Both the position numbers and the translations under genes were made by a program. DNA of 64,000 bases, taken from contig CM067081.1 in assembly GCA_034008185.1 (NCBI GenBank), forward strand, positions 27,216,806-27,280,805. The letters are read 5' to 3'. Position 1 is the first letter of the stretch, and every line of letters begins with the position of its first letter. The stretch is from Gorsachius magnificus. Its lineage: Eukaryota; Chordata; Aves; Pelecaniformes; Ardeidae. Shown here piece by piece: positions 13,060-26,992 of the stretch. Under the pieces are notes generated by a model. It saw only the letters and a list, made by a program, of their open reading frames with translations. It was not told the DNA's origin and ran no database searches.

Positions 13060-15270
13060 TCAGTGACTGTTTCACAAAGCAGCTGGGTAGGAAGCCCACA
13101 AGAGAAAATGCAACCCTTGATTTGGTCCTAAATATAGAGTGCCTCTTCAACTACAAGATTTTGAAAAATCCTGCATGCAATCACTTCCCAGCAGGAGCAG
13201 TGTAGGCGAAAAAGAAACTTACAGTTGCACCCAGCTTCAGAGAGTGCAAGCATGAGAAGTAAGGAAACTTGTTAAGAGAATCCAAAAGGGCCAGATAAAG
13301 AATTTAAATTTTTGCAGGTACTGTGGAGATTACTAATGATAAGACTGGAAAGACAAGGCAGGTACATAATCCCTATTAAGTAAAACCTGAGAAAGGAAGA
13401 AAGGAAACCAGAATGGTTAGGAACAACAGTGTAGGAGTGATGTTATCCTCAAAAAGGCTGAAGCCAAGCCCAAATAGAAAAAAAGTAGCTCAACAGATCA
13501 TACACTCTGGCAAGTTAAATGTAAAAGCACAGCAAGGCAGGCAAACCAAACAAAAAAATCTGATGAACAATTGGCAGAGACTAATGATAAATCTTACTTC
13601 AAGCACATCAGGAACAGGAAGCCTGCCAGAAACTCTAGGAGGTAACTCATGATCAGAGTAGAAAAGGAGCACTCAGAAGATAAAGGCATTACAGAAAATA
13701 CACCAGACAGATTCACTGCAGTGATGGTAACAGTACAAGATGCTGGGGAGCCTCTGTAAAGAGCTGTGATAGAAATGCTAACATTGGTATGAATGGAGAG
13801 TAAATGGGAATATTTGATCACAGGAAAAACAGCGTAAGAGGGAATATAAGAATGGCATTTGTTGATGGCACCTAGATTAGCAGGCCAGCAAGACTGGTGA
13901 GAAAGGATGGAGAGACTAACCACTAACCAGATGCAGACTAACCACATACCTGCCAAACTAAGGATCCAGAAGTTGCAATGAGAACTCAACAGCTGGAGTC
14001 CCTTTTCCTCCCATCACTGCAAGGAATCCTGGACCAGCGACTTGGATGCACACATCTTGGTGCCTGAATGCTAAACTGCGTGGACAGAAGTATCTTGGTG
14101 CTTGTAAGTACGCAGGTGTGAGAGCATGGAATGAAACCAGTTTTGTATTAAAATAAAATCACTTCTCCCTTCTATAAAGTCTCACTGAGTTTTGCCACAT
14201 TTTTACTACAATATTGCAACATTATTTCTCAGGATTCCCCTACCAGGACCCCTCTTTCCAGGGAACTCCAAGGATGTGTTTGAAGTTGCACTGACAGTAT
14301 GAGCAGGTACAGAAGGAACCTATAAAACAAGCGCCAACAACTCACCAGGACCAGACGGCACTCAACCCAGGAATTCTAAAGGAACTCAAGCACGAAATCG
14401 GTGAATTACTAACACAACGGTATGTCACCTCTCAATTAAAAGTATCTTGGTAGTAGAGGACTGTGTGGTGGCAAAGGTGACAGACTTTTAAGAGACTGCA
14501 GGCAAGTCCTTAAACCTGAGATCTGTGCTGTACATACTAATAAAAACTGCAATGAAGAACACGGTTATGAGACATCTGGATAAATATGATCCAGTTGGGA
14601 AGAGTCAGCATGGCTTTTGTAATGGGATGTCCTGACTTACAAGACTACTGGAGTTCTATCCACAAGCCAGTGGGAAGGCTAATCCAGTTCCTCTCCTTCA
14701 CATTTCAAAAGACATTCAACAAAGACCTTCATTAAGGCTTTTAAGGATACTAAATATGCAAAAGAGCAAAGGTCCTTCTTGCACAGGCGAATAATGGGTT
14801 GAAAGATTGACCACTTACTCCTGCTCATGTTTCCAATTCTTGCCGTCACCAGCGGAGTTTTGGAGATATCTGCGCTGAAACATGGAGGACATGCAGCCTT
14901 CCTGCTCTGGACAAAGCGGTGAGCAGTGCACTGACAACGGCTACCAAATATATTAAGTTACTCAAGGTAATAAATGAAAAGGCAAACTACAGAAAACTAC
15001 TTGAAGACTTTATGAAAAATGACTGAACAGACAATAAAATGGCAGGTAACGTTCAGTGTAGTTAAATCACAAATAATGCACATAGGAAAAGCGATCCTAA
15101 CTTCAGAAAGAAAATTCTGAGCTTGAGTAAACTATCACCTGTTTTCAGTGAGACCTTGGTGGTTATGACAGAGCTGCGTGATAACATCAGCCCTCTGCTC
15201 AGCAAGCAGTTAAGACAGGAAATAATGTGTCAGAAATCATTAGGAAATAAATGTCAATAAACACCTAAGA
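13060..15270 (+). mobile_element. Ancient CR1/L3-like LINE ORF2 remnant
   Basis: Scattered segments follow, in the right order, the nucleotide sequence of old CR1-clade LINEs of reptiles and birds. Examples are GATAAAGGCATTACAGAAAA (13680), TCACCAGGACCAGACGGCAC (14342), GGGAAGAGTCAGCATGGCTT (14597), GGTTGAAAGATTGACC (14798), AAATGGCAGGTAACGTTCAG (15037) and AATGCACATAGGAAAA (15075). Reading frames are broken throughout. The stretch 13745-14230 matches poorly and may be a later insertion. Borders are approximate. Confidence 0.75.
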
Positions 15271-18200
15271 GTTTCAGAAGGACAAAGAAGAGATGATTTT
15301 TTCGTCCATGGGTATCATTCCCTAATAAAGCCCAAGGCAAGAATTATCAGTATCAATGACACTTTACTCTCCAGAATATCTGAGGCCTGATGGACACTCA
15401 GAACTGTTTGAAGGAAACCTTTTCAGAAACTTTCTCCAGAAAGGTTGGGTTACCAGAGCAACTTTTCTGATACTCATCATGTAAAACCAGAGCGCATTTA
15501 GTTTTGGCAGATTTTCCCTCCCTACCTTTGGCTCTCTCACTAGGACCAGTGAAACTTCTGAACCTATCAGCTGGATAGTTTCAGAAGAGCATTTGCATTA
15601 GCATCATTCCCCGTGTCTTACAGAACAGAAACATTTAATAGGGAATGTTATATTGATCTGTCTGTATGTGAAACTAATTACATCAACATGCCCTGTGTTC
15701 TGACAGTTGTTTTTTACCGCAGGTTAACAAATGTAATTAGATGTTCATGGGCCAGAAAAACTACCAGAAAATCTAATTCTCTTGTTGTCAATTACTCTTT
15801 TGAGACACACACAGGCACAGTGAATAAAAACTGAAACGCTGAAATAATCTACACCTCCACCCTACTAGCTGTGATTTTTCCACTGAAAGATAAAACTTTC
15901 CCAGCTTTCTTTATGCTACCAAAATAAACACAAGCCATCCCCAATCTGCATTCGCTGTTGTTATACTCAGTTTTGGGCGGCCTGCTCAAAAGCAGATCAA
16001 AAAGGTACTCAATACATGAGAAAAAAAATTAAACTATTCAAATTACTTCTGCCTAAGTAATTAAATTGAAATGTCCTTACAACAGTGTCAGATCAAGGTG
16101 CCCAAAATCCACAAAGGGAGCCCCAAACTTCCTAAGGTAAAAAGCAAATGAGAGATCTTTAATGGTTAAGAAAAACAGTATGTGGATAAAATGCTGTGAA
16201 CCACATTTCTAGAATTTCTTCCTAAGCATATCTAGCAGCTTAGAGGGGAGAAAAAAAAAAAAAGCAAAAAAAAAAAAAGCAATACAGATTCTCCCATACA
16301 ACTGCAAGGGTTCTGAAGCCACATTTTCAAGACAGACAATGACTACCACAAAATTAAGGACAGAAAAATTAGAGCTGCCAACACTGCAATTAAACACCTC
16401 CAAACAGCCCATTTTGTTTAAAATTCCTGGGCAAACAGCATCCTCAGTTTGCTCTTCTCACCCTGTAACTGTGTCACCACGCTGCCACTGTGGGTGTGCT
16501 GACATGGTTGTTATATAACTCCCTCGCTCCCAAGTGCGATTAAAAAAAATAAATTAAAAAAAAAAATCAAAACTGGAAACAAACAGTTCTTCAGATAAGC
16601 TGTGCTCCTCTAAGGGCTCTATTACACCACTGGTTTTGGGGTGGATCCCCAGGTAGCAGAGACTCCCAGCCCCTTTCTCTTCCTTTTGCTTCCAGCAGTG
16701 CCAGTGCCAGGCACGTCCTCCAGCACCGTGGTGATGTTCTGCCCCAGCCGTGGCTTTCCATGATGCACATATCTACATGTCCTCTGGTTCCCTCACGTTC
16801 CATTTCGAAAAGAAACAATCCTCTCTTGCAGGTCCAGTTCATCTCATCTTACAAAAGATCACGAGTCATGCCTTAGAAATGCCTACGTCTCTTCACTGGC
16901 TATTACAATAGTCTACACAATTAGCTTAAACTGAGGAGGCTAAACTGCAAACAACTGAAGCAAGGCAAATTAGTCTCACCCGAAGGCACAGACTCATGAC
17001 TGTGCATGGCCTCCTTCCCTTCCCATTCAGGGCTGGGCTGCTTTAGCTCCTGTTTGCATTCTCCTTAGGCCACCAACATATGTCAGTCCTCAGCCTACAG
17101 ATCCTGGGAGATGAATTTAAATTCTTAATGATCTCCTAGCTGAATAAATACATACATAGCTTCATAAAAATTCCAGGTTGTTCACCATTATAAAGAATCA
17201 AGTGCAAAATATGTATGTACGAAAACATACGGGAATATCCATGGCAGAATTAAATAAACTTAAGTTTCCTGTTTAGAAAGAGGAAATGAAATAGAAATTT
17301 AACTTGCTAATCCCCACTATCACTGTCATACTCCCCCCTAAATCAGTAACTTCACCTTAATAAGCAAACCAAGTCAAAGTCCCACCAACAAGCATAAATT
17401 CAGACGGTTATCTGGGGCTTTGCTGCTTTTAAGCCAACAGTAGACACCATCCCATGCTTTGGAGTACTTTAGAAATTACCAAATCAAGGTAAAAATCTGA
17501 CATTACGCAGAATTTTATCAGGGAGATAAGAAAGAAGGAGAATCCAAACTGAACAGAACTTTTCAACAGCCTTTTCATATGAAGGATGCTTATGAAGGAG
17601 CTTTTGCTATGAAATAGCTGCAGTGATCATTGCTGAGTGTGTGGCAAGACAGTGTAGGAACTGCCCCCCTTCAGTGAGAGAGCTCGCACCAGAGAGGGCA
17701 CATTCCTGATCGCATGTTGAACTTCGGTTACCTTTGCAATGAAAAACAGCAAGTCTAGTCACAAGAGGGGAAAATGACCTTCAATCAAAATAGAAATAAT
17801 TCTTCCCTGGGTGAAGGTGGGTGCTTCCAGGCAGCTGGATCCTTTCTCAAGCATCAGCAAGAAAGTAACCCTATTCTAAAGAAGGGGGCAGAGCTGCATT
17901 GTCTTCTCCAGCATCCTTATAAAGACTCAGTCATCCAATAGGTATTGAACTTGCTCCAGCTCTGTACTTTACCTGAAAGATCCAACGCTATCCAGATCCT
18001 ACATTTTCACTTCTTGTCTCAGCTAAACGTCACACACAGCTGTAACTTCTCAGCCCTGTCTCGTTCACTGGTATCAAACTTTGAGAAAAAGTTTCTCTCA
18101 ATCCCCCTATTGTTTACTATTTCTGAACTTCATTGTTTCACCATTAACTGATCCTTTTCCTCTCATGGGGTTGTCAAAACCACACTCTCCACCACTGCAG

Positions 18201-21200
18201 CGCTTGCTTTGTATATAAGTTTTTTCTGCCCTCTCTAATTCAGAGGATCCTTTCTCTCCACCCTCTGATATGGTAGACAATACCATTCATTGCCACTTTA
18301 ATTGTACCCTTTCTGATGTAGAAAACTTCAATACCCAAAAGAAGATTGTAAATCCTATTCCAAAAGTCAGAACGAGTAACAGCACCTTGCTTAATTCGTG
18401 CTCTGAACAGTCCTTTCTGTCTTGCCCAGGACTGCAGGAGTTAGTCACCTATAGCTAGGCATGAAGCTGTACCAAAAGCACATCAATTAAATGCCTAAGT
18501 TAGGCAGTACCCCATCCCCAAAGCCTTCACTTTTACAGCTGTAAAAAGATCACTTCCCTTCAACTGCAACAGAGATACATCTTCTACATTTTTGCAGACA
18601 GTTTAGGTACTGCTGAGGTTTCAGAGTACAAATTGGTGATATTATTATAGCACAGCCACCTTATAACATCCTGAGCGATTTGCTAAGGGCTATGCCTCAG
18701 TGCTACAGAAATCCAGTAGAGTGATTTTGCTGTCTCCACTTACATTAGTAGGAATGGCATGTCTTATTTAAGAATTAGAAGAGCAGCGTGGGATCTAGTT
18801 TCAATGGTTTTTTTTCCTCCTTTATGTTTCAATACTACATATACAAACAGCAAGAAGAAGAAACCCCTGTGGTTTGCTAGCTCAGGTAACTCTCCACAAA
18901 GGCTGCAGTCACCAGAGCTCTGTATTAAAAAGCTCCTGACCCAGAGGGCAGCTGCTAATGGGACGAGCAGATGCACCAGCCTTCTGCCAGCTGGTACAGA
19001 GGGAGAGCAGACACCCTGAGCGCTGCCACCCCTGCCTGACCTGGCCTGTCACAGCTGTGCCACTGCCCTTTGCCCCGCGAGTTCCTGCTCAAACGGGGTT
19101 TTCCACAACTGCAGATCAGCACAAAGCATTCATAAAGTAGCAGTTCACAAAACTTACTTGAAGACTTACTCAACTCTGCTATGCATCCAAGTAACTGATG
19201 ATTCTCATTTGATTCATTGCTCTACTCAAACAGTGTTATTACCTGAAATCAAATGGGAATCATCTTTGTCTAGAAAACATCATAACCTAGCAAACAAAAA
19301 CAAACACCATCATCATGCTCTCTTGACAGTGCCCCCATTCACATTCCAGTTTTGGAGGGACTCACAGACTGTCCACATCCCAAAAATGTAACTTCTCAGG
19401 TCAACATACTCCAGAGGGAGATACAAATTTGTACGTGGCAGAAAACACAAGAGCTAACTAGGGCCCCACCATTTGGGCCCCAATACAATGTTTTTTCTGA
19501 ACTCCCTAGAAAAACTGTGTTGAAAAATGAGTGTACTGAAAAATGGTACCTAAAGCTCCTATCTTGTAAGAACTTCTTCTGTCTATCATATATAGTACCT
19601 GCAGACACACACAGTCATCTGTATTGTACCTTATCCTTGGCTGATGAGACTCCTAGAGGTGCTTCCAGCCATTCCATTCTCTGGTTCTGCATTAACTGGT
19701 CCTACTCACTCATGCAGAAAACCATGTTTACTTTTCTGGTTTGAATTTCAGAGACACCAAAATACCTGGTAGAGCAAGTTTTGGGCTGCAAGCAGCATTA
19801 GAAACAGCAAAAGCTTTTCAAAATAATAAATAATCTGAAGACAGAAAGAAAATGTAGGGATTTTGTAATGCCAAAACCATAGCGAGCTCATGCTTCTCAG
19901 CAGCACACAATTCTCTTTCTCCTTTTCAAAAACAATGGCAGCATGGTTCACAGCTATTTCAATTTTAGAAAGCAGTGCCAGAACATTAAACCATAGATCC
20001 AGTCATAACACATTGGTATAGGCAAAAAACAGATTCTAATACATCGTTTGCACTATTCCAACACAAAGTTAGATCTAAGTACAACCTTATACTAAAGGCC
20101 ACAGACACTTGAATCTGGAGGTTATCAAGTATAAAAGGATAAAAGGATAAAAAGGATAAAAATAGAAAAGAAAAAAAATAATCAAAAAATCCTAAACAAT
20201 CTCACCTTGTAAGGAAACAGGCCTTATGCAAACACACTGTGTACTGCAAACCATGCATTTTTATCTCTACAATATTTAAAATCATTGGCTTCACTCAAAT
20301 TTGACAGAGAAGCAGAGGTCTCAGCTATTTAACATATCTGCTTATTGTATGATACTATAAAGAAGGATATAAAAACGACTCCTGGAAGGGGGAGGCTGCA
20401 CAGGGGCTCACAGTCATTGCCCAGCGATGCTGTGCTGCCAAGACAGGTTATGGACAACCACTGCAAAGCCTTCAGCGGTTGTTGTGTTACACTCCAGGTT
20501 TATCAACCACAGAAAGCTAGCTTTCCCTTTTGCTGTGTCTTTACTTACTCTCAAAATAGAATAAATTAAATTTACTTCAAATATTTGTTTACATAAAACT
20601 GAAAAGTGAAGGACTCTATGATTTTTATTATTCCACATCTTTAAAACAATCATAAACAACCATTACTCCTAACTTCAAAGCAAAACATCCTGCACAGAGC
20701 CATGAAACCCAGCTCTGTAAAACACCTGAAGTTTAAAAACAAACCAAGAAAATCAAACAGACTTTTTTACCCCTGGAAAAACCAAAACATCTAAATAAAA
20801 ATGATGCTAGCAGATACTAGATTTCTCTTCAGGGGAGAAAAGGCTACAACTTTTAAATCATTTTGCAATTAACTCTTGTTATTATATTGGATCAGGATGG
20901 TTTTACCCCAAAAGGTAACACACGATGCATGTTTCAGTCTCCTGTGTTAGCAACAGAGAAATTATTTTTATACGGCCTTAAAATCCCAATGTGTGGCAGT
21001 AACAGAGGTGATCAAGTGGGATAAAAAGCAAATGATGAAAGCAACTGTTCATGTGAAGCCCTGACAGTGCATGCCTGGAGTTACTTGTGACTTGAAGCAC
21101 ACCACCCTGATCTTGCCATCGGCCAGCTCTGTGGCCCAAGGCGGGCACTTGCTTTCCTATCTAAGCAGAAAGAATTATTCTAATGGGCTGCAAACTCCCT

Positions 21201-23091
21201 GAGCTTTAAGCACCATTAAATGTACATGAGCAAAGAACTTTCCACGAGGGATTTCTGTGAAGCCATAGAAGACATTTCTTCCTTGTTCATCACAAGGACA
21301 AGATCACAACTATGCCCATCTTCATGTAACTGTCCTGACGCCAAAACATCATCTTCTAAAAATAATGTTGTTTGCTACTCCCGTACAATGTTTTACCTAG
21401 CACATCTTCTTCATTTCAGAAGCTGAAAAAGGCGTTCCATTAGCAAACAGAGGTTGCTGAATAACCTTTATGTGTTTTGGTCATGTAACCAGTGTCTCTA
21501 AATTGAAGTCCTCTCCCCTGAGGCACCAAGTGGCAAATAGATGAATAAGCTGAGAATTTTTGAAGACGGATGAAAGGAAAGGAAACCAAGAAGCTTTTAT
21601 ATAAAAGGCAAACCTCACATGACTTCCCCATATGCTGAGCATTACCAGTGACACAGGAACTCCCCCCTTGGGACTCGCAGTAGAAGGCGATGGAGTTGGA
21701 GGCATGTCTCTTCCCCAGCCCACAGCGTCTGCTTACCCGCCATACACAGAGGTAAGCTCAGCAGTGGTATGCAATGCACCATCGAGGCTAAGAGATCAAC
21801 TAAGATCATATTCTGACCAGAACCCTGTCTTTCCTCCTGCCTTTTTTCCCCGCTTTGTTTCCCATTTTTATATGGAAAAATGGTATTAACACATTTCTAA
21901 AAATGGAAACATTCTTCTTCCTAATTTGGCAAGGTATGATGTATGATCCAGAGTAAAACTTTCCATGCCATGTAGCAGTCTTACAACACCCTGATACAGG
22001 AAGCCTCATTAACTACAGCTCTGATAACATGAAGAGATTTCCTCATATTGAAAAACTTTGAACGTTCATTTCAACAAAAAGTTCTTATAATTCCACAATC
22101 TGGTGCACAGACTCACCATTTGGTTAGGAAGCTACAGCCAAGTTCATGACTTCCAAAATTCTTGTGAAAACCCTCTTGAACTTGCCCAAATTACAGGCTT
22201 CTGAAATGCACATAACTCAAATATACTCAGCAGCTATCTGCTAGGATGCGGTTTCACCACCCTACTGCAGCCAGCCCACATTAGTGCTGCTGTCATGTGG
22301 CTAGTCACATCCTACCCTTCCACCTCTGGCCAGCTGCAGCACTTTCTCCCCATCCCCCAGTTTCTACTGGGATTAGTGCTTTTGGGATCCCAGTCAGCCA
22401 TCTCTGAGTCCTGGCGCTGGCACAGAAAAGGCAAGGGGAAAACACAACTGCATCTTTTGGCAGCGCTGCTGACAGAACCCCAGCCAAACAGGAAACTGCT
22501 TTCCAGGATGCTGCTCTGTGTCGACAGCAAAGCTCTGGAGAGCCGATCTGGATGAAACATGTTAATTATACCGCACTCGCCTGAGCTGGTAATAAAAAAA
22601 ATCCCAATCTCTCTATGACACTGAACATTAGCATTTTAAAAATCATCCTGAGTTTCAAAACCAGGCAAATCTCTATTACATTTGTAATGACTACCATAGC
22701 TGCGCAGAGACAGAGAAAAATAGGAAAGCACCTAATTAAAGATAAGCACAAAAATAAGAATATACTGAAGGGTCACAAGGATAGCACGAAGGGAGAGATA
22801 CAACAACCATTTTATGCTCCAGATCTAGCAACTGACAGAGTATTAACCAACAAATAGCTAATCCGAGAGACTTGTTTGAAACAGTTTTGGCAGAGGACTG
22901 AAGGTAGTTAGATAGAGTCACAGGAAGATTTGAAAAAGAAAGGGAGGTAGATTACCATCTGTGTATGCCGTCTTTAAGCAGTGTGTGGCAGCACTCCTAG
23001 AAGTCATGTAAATGTAAATTTTTAAACAGAAATAAAAATGACAATATTTCCTCAATATGCCAAAAATGGTACCAGTGCGGAAGCTCACGCT
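15271..23091 (-). other. Large DCLK1 intron, middle part
   Basis: Mostly unique AT-rich sequence. GC-richer pockets lie at 16600-16790 and 18940-19100 and do not resolve into exons of any protein I recognise. An A-rich run occurs at 16249-16278. Confidence 0.5.
20138..20165 (+). repeat. Short (AAAAGGAT)n tandem repeat
   Basis: Three near-identical AAAAGGAT units with one extra A are followed by an A-rich run. Confidence 0.8.
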
Positions 23092-23112
23092 TATATATAT
23101 ATATATATATAT
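23092..23112. repeat. (TA)n microsatellite
   Basis: An uninterrupted alternating TA run of about ten units. Confidence 0.95.
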
Positions 23113-23682
23113 CTCAAACAAGCTTTAACATAAAGTGTTCTGTACAAGTTGTATTTATGTATTCTCTACCTTTATATGAACATACTATGCAAGAGGTCAT
23201 ATTAACAAAAAAAAGAAGCCCTACTTTACACATATTTGACTTTAATAACAAATACCAGAAACTCATCTATCTAAAAGTCAAATTTGCATTGAATATGAAA
23301 TGGTTGTCTTTAGGATTTTGAGGCAAAAAGGGCCATTGCTGGTTTTTTTCTAAGATAAGTAGTTTTCAAAAAGGAGGCAAGACTGCAGTTTTGTTATAAC
23401 CTTTAAGAAAATAATCTAAGAATCTATGCATCATGGAACGCCAGTGCTACAGTGTCCTGTTTCCTATATTTACTTGATCCATGTTCCATAAAGTTTTACC
23501 ACACACACCTGCACAAACGTTCATCCATCAGCACACAGACTGATAATGCAGATCACTGAGGTCTCCTGAGGAACACTAATCCCAGTAAGAAAATTAGTCC
23601 CAAGCACAAAAATGACAAAGTATCGACAGTTGTGATTTACAAAGAATACAAGAGAGTGAAATCTCAAGACTATCAAACCTCC

Positions 23683-23714
23683 ACATGGGTAAATTATTAC
23701 ATGGGTAAATTATT
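23683..23714 (+). repeat. Perfect tandem duplication, 16 bp x 2
   Basis: The unit ACATGGGTAAATTATT occurs twice in a row without mismatch. Confidence 0.9.
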
Positions 23715-23926
23715 ACGTGGCTAATATCCAGAATTCAAGATGAGCAGCTGCCCATGTACCTTCAAAGGCACACTCTTCCCTGAGGTACACGGGCCACTGA
23801 CTGTGGGCTATGAATGGACAACTGCTATTCACCACTGGTTCATGACAGAAGCTGGGCTTGCTGGCCTATCCAAACAGGCCAATAAAAATAAAGAACAGAT
23901 GCAAAAACCCACAAAATTAGGAAGTA

Positions 23927-24180
23927 TCATAGAACCATAAATATTTGGTTGGAAATGACCTCTGGGGATCTTCAGTTCAGACTCCCATTCCTTCCTGATG
24001 GCTTCCATCTAGCCAAGCTCCAAGAACTTCTAGGGATGAAGATTACACAAACCCCAAGCAAACTGCTCTAGTGCCATCCTACCCTCCTAGTGAAAATGTA
24101 TCTCCTAATGTCCAAACTGAACTTCCCAAGTGAGCTATTCCCCTTGCTACTTTGCTTCACGCTACTTTTTTGTAGCCTTT
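23927..24180 (-). mobile_element. Degraded CR1 LINE 3' fragment
   Basis: The plus strand ATCATAGAACCATAAATATT then GGTTGGAAATGACCTCTGGG is the complement of a CR1 3' end. CTCCTAATGTCCAAACTGAA further right matches the CR1 region upstream of the tail. It is clearly older and more diverged than the copies at 28062 and 52041. The right (5') border is uncertain. Confidence 0.75.
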
Positions 24181-24203
24181 GATGAGCCTGCAAGGCTCAT
24201 CAA
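24179..24203. repeat. Perfect short inverted repeat (10-bp stem, 5-base loop)
   Basis: TTGATGAGCC is followed by the loop TGCAA and its exact complement GGCTCATCAA. No U-run or neighbouring gene context supports a terminator or small RNA, so it is recorded only as a palindrome. Confidence 0.85.
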
Positions 24204-26226
24204 TTTAGTTATGTCCAACTACTTAGAGAAGTAATCCTTCCACTCTTGCTACCTCACTGCTGGCTGCCCCTCTCCCTCCCAAACCACTTTGTTAGGAAAG
24301 AAGCTTTGTCTGGAAAGACTGATGGGGGAGTAGAGAGTTTAACCATTTGTGCATTACCTGTCATTGGGCTGCCTTCCTCCATCCTTGAATAACACCCCAT
24401 TTTCCCCAAACTTTCTCTTACAGCTACCATACTTTCAGGATCCTTTCTTGTTACCCTTCATGTCCCACATGAAAAAAAGTTTCTCCAGCAAACCTCTCTG
24501 TACGTGATCAAATTATGTGTCGCTTTGTTAAATGGTCAAGGTTAGAGATGGATCATGAATCTTAATGTATGTTGGGAAAAAATACAAAGTGATTAATTGC
24601 TTAAGACAACCTACATCCTCACCTAAATGCTAAAGACAGTTTGTCTAGTAGAGAGTCTGCAGCACCCATACAATGCTTGAGTTGAGGCTGTGGAGGAAGA
24701 CTAGGAAGGTAAGCAGCAGAACCGAGAAGCTGAATTGTAGGAGAGACGACTTTGGTTTATTCCAGGAATTGCTAGGTAGAAACCAGTGGGAAGCTGCCAT
24801 GAAGTCAAGTGTCCACCCTTGGTCCCTTTGTATTAAGGAGCTTCTGCTGCTCAGCCCTAAGGGTTGTTTTTTGAAAAATCTCTTATTTCTACTATATTAG
24901 GTTGCTGCTAAGATTAGGAATCACTTGCTATGGTCAGAATATTAAGCAGAGAGTTAGAGACAGCCCCTGGCCCTACAACAAAAACAAAGTGTGATGGACA
25001 TACTCTCATTCATTCAGAATGTTTGAACCAGAACTAGGAACTGAACTGAAACTCCAAGGCCAGTCCATTTTCCTACTGTCTTTCCTTACTTGTTTCTCTG
25101 AAGGGGAACATTTATATAGTTCACTGAAACAACTATTTGACAATTTCTTTTGAGACTTGCAGATCTCGTACCTGCCAAACTTTCTCTGTGAACTACGCCC
25201 TGAAAAAAATCCCATCATATAGTTCCCAAAACTGTGTTTGGTTTTGCTTGTATGTACTTAGTACAGGTTGAGAAACCTGAGCATTAGAGCAAAGTTTAAA
25301 AGACCCATCCAAGCAAAGTTGGTGATCCTTCTTGCAAAAACGAACAGTTTAAAAGGTATTTAGGTAGCTAATGATTCTGTTAAGCATCTGAGGAATACTA
25401 GCTTGCAGACAGCTAAGTACACATAAACACCTTTAAAAATCTTTCCAAGAGTGTAGAGAGGTTTCTGAAAAGTAGCTGCAGGAGTCTCACAGATTCCACA
25501 CTGCCTCTCAGCAGAGAAGTCTACCATTGGTTTGCTGGCCTACACTAACTAGAAGGTTTGATGTCTCCTGCATTTGCCACCAAACCTGTTTGCAAACACC
25601 GTGTTGCCTAATTAGCATTTGCTTCTGGTGTATCCTAAAGTTATAATTTCAAAGACCTCTGGGATCTCCAATGGTTTGTTTCTGGCTGGACACTAACTTT
25701 CTTGCTCTAGAGCAACATTTTACAGAAGTCCAGGGAACAAGGAATAAGCTTAGAAATAAAGTCAAAAGACAATATTTGGGCTGAGGGACAAGGAAGCCTT
25801 GTAAAACACGGCAAATTGCTTTGTGAAGTGAAATTGTATCAAGGGGTAATCTACCAGCAGGAGATGGAAGAACGCATCGTGTTTACTTACACACATTTTA
25901 AACTCTACTGCAGTCTTACAATTGATGCAAGGCACCGCAGTAGTACATATGGTTTTCATCTTTCCACTGCACATGCAGGATGCTTTGTTTTCCAAATCAT
26001 AATCCTGGCTTGGAAATGGTGGAACTTAACTCCTCCCCCAAGGAGACTGCCAAGGCACAATTTTAATCAGGAATCAAACAATATTTCGTAATTTCCCTAA
26101 AGCGCCCGCTTCTGGTTTCAGGCAATTATGCAATACTTTTTCAATTCAGATTTCAGCATACAGTGTGCAGTACCAAGGAACTGTTAACTATCCCCAGCTG
26201 AAAGTCTGGAAGAGCATCTGGTGGGG
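24204..26226 (-). other. DCLK1 intron, segment without clear features
   Basis: Unique intron sequence. The first 280 bp may continue the decayed CR1 to the left, but I cannot align it. No exon was recognised. Confidence 0.5.
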
Positions 26227-26307
26227 AATAAATAAATAAATAAATAGAAACCCCAGAGGGTGACAGGGGAAGGAAGTGGAAGGGTTTTTTTTTATTTATT
26301 TATTTTT
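26227..26307. repeat. Inverted pair of (AATA)n and (TTTA)n simple repeats
   Basis: An AATAAATAAATAAATAAAT tract at 26227-26245 and a TTTTTATTTATTTATTTTT tract ending near 26307 are complementary. They are separated by about 40 bp of purine-rich sequence. They could pair as an AT-rich hairpin. Confidence 0.8.
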
Positions 26308-26992
26308 ACAATAGCATACTGGTTTGTAAACTGACCATGATAATTTGATCTTTCATTTTCAAGTGCTTGGGATTAAGAAATTGATATAGTTACTAGTTTG
26401 AACACTGAGAAAATAGCCATGCTAATATAAACAGTCTTTTGTCCTGGAGTTGTATCTGAGGACTATTATAACAAGAGACATACGTTAATACATTGCACAG
26501 ACACTTTACTGAATCCAAATATTTTTTCTGACAGTTAGCCCAAAACCAAGATTAAAAGCTTGTCTGAGATATGACACAAACTCAAAAGTCATAAGTACAA
26601 GAGACCACCACTGTTCTGCAATATGGCCAAGATCAGCAGGATGTGGAAAAGTTGTCAGTTTTCAGCTAGACCCTGCAGTTCTCCATGTACCTGCCAAATA
26701 ATGATTCACAGCAGAAGAATTCCCAAAATATTGTACAGCAATCACGAGAAAGCAATCAAGAGAAGCATTATGGTTTGCTGCATAGATCAAAGGCAAATCA
26801 GGCTGAATTATTGTGAAGAGATCTTCCCTAGGTAAAACAACAGATCAGTTTAATGTAGAAACATGATGACTAATGTCCAATACACAAAGCAACAGATTAA
26901 AATGCTCCCCCTTTCTAACACCAGCAACCAAGAAACTGTAAACTAACTAAATAAAAAAAATCCAACCCAAACTCTAAAGATATTCACATAAG

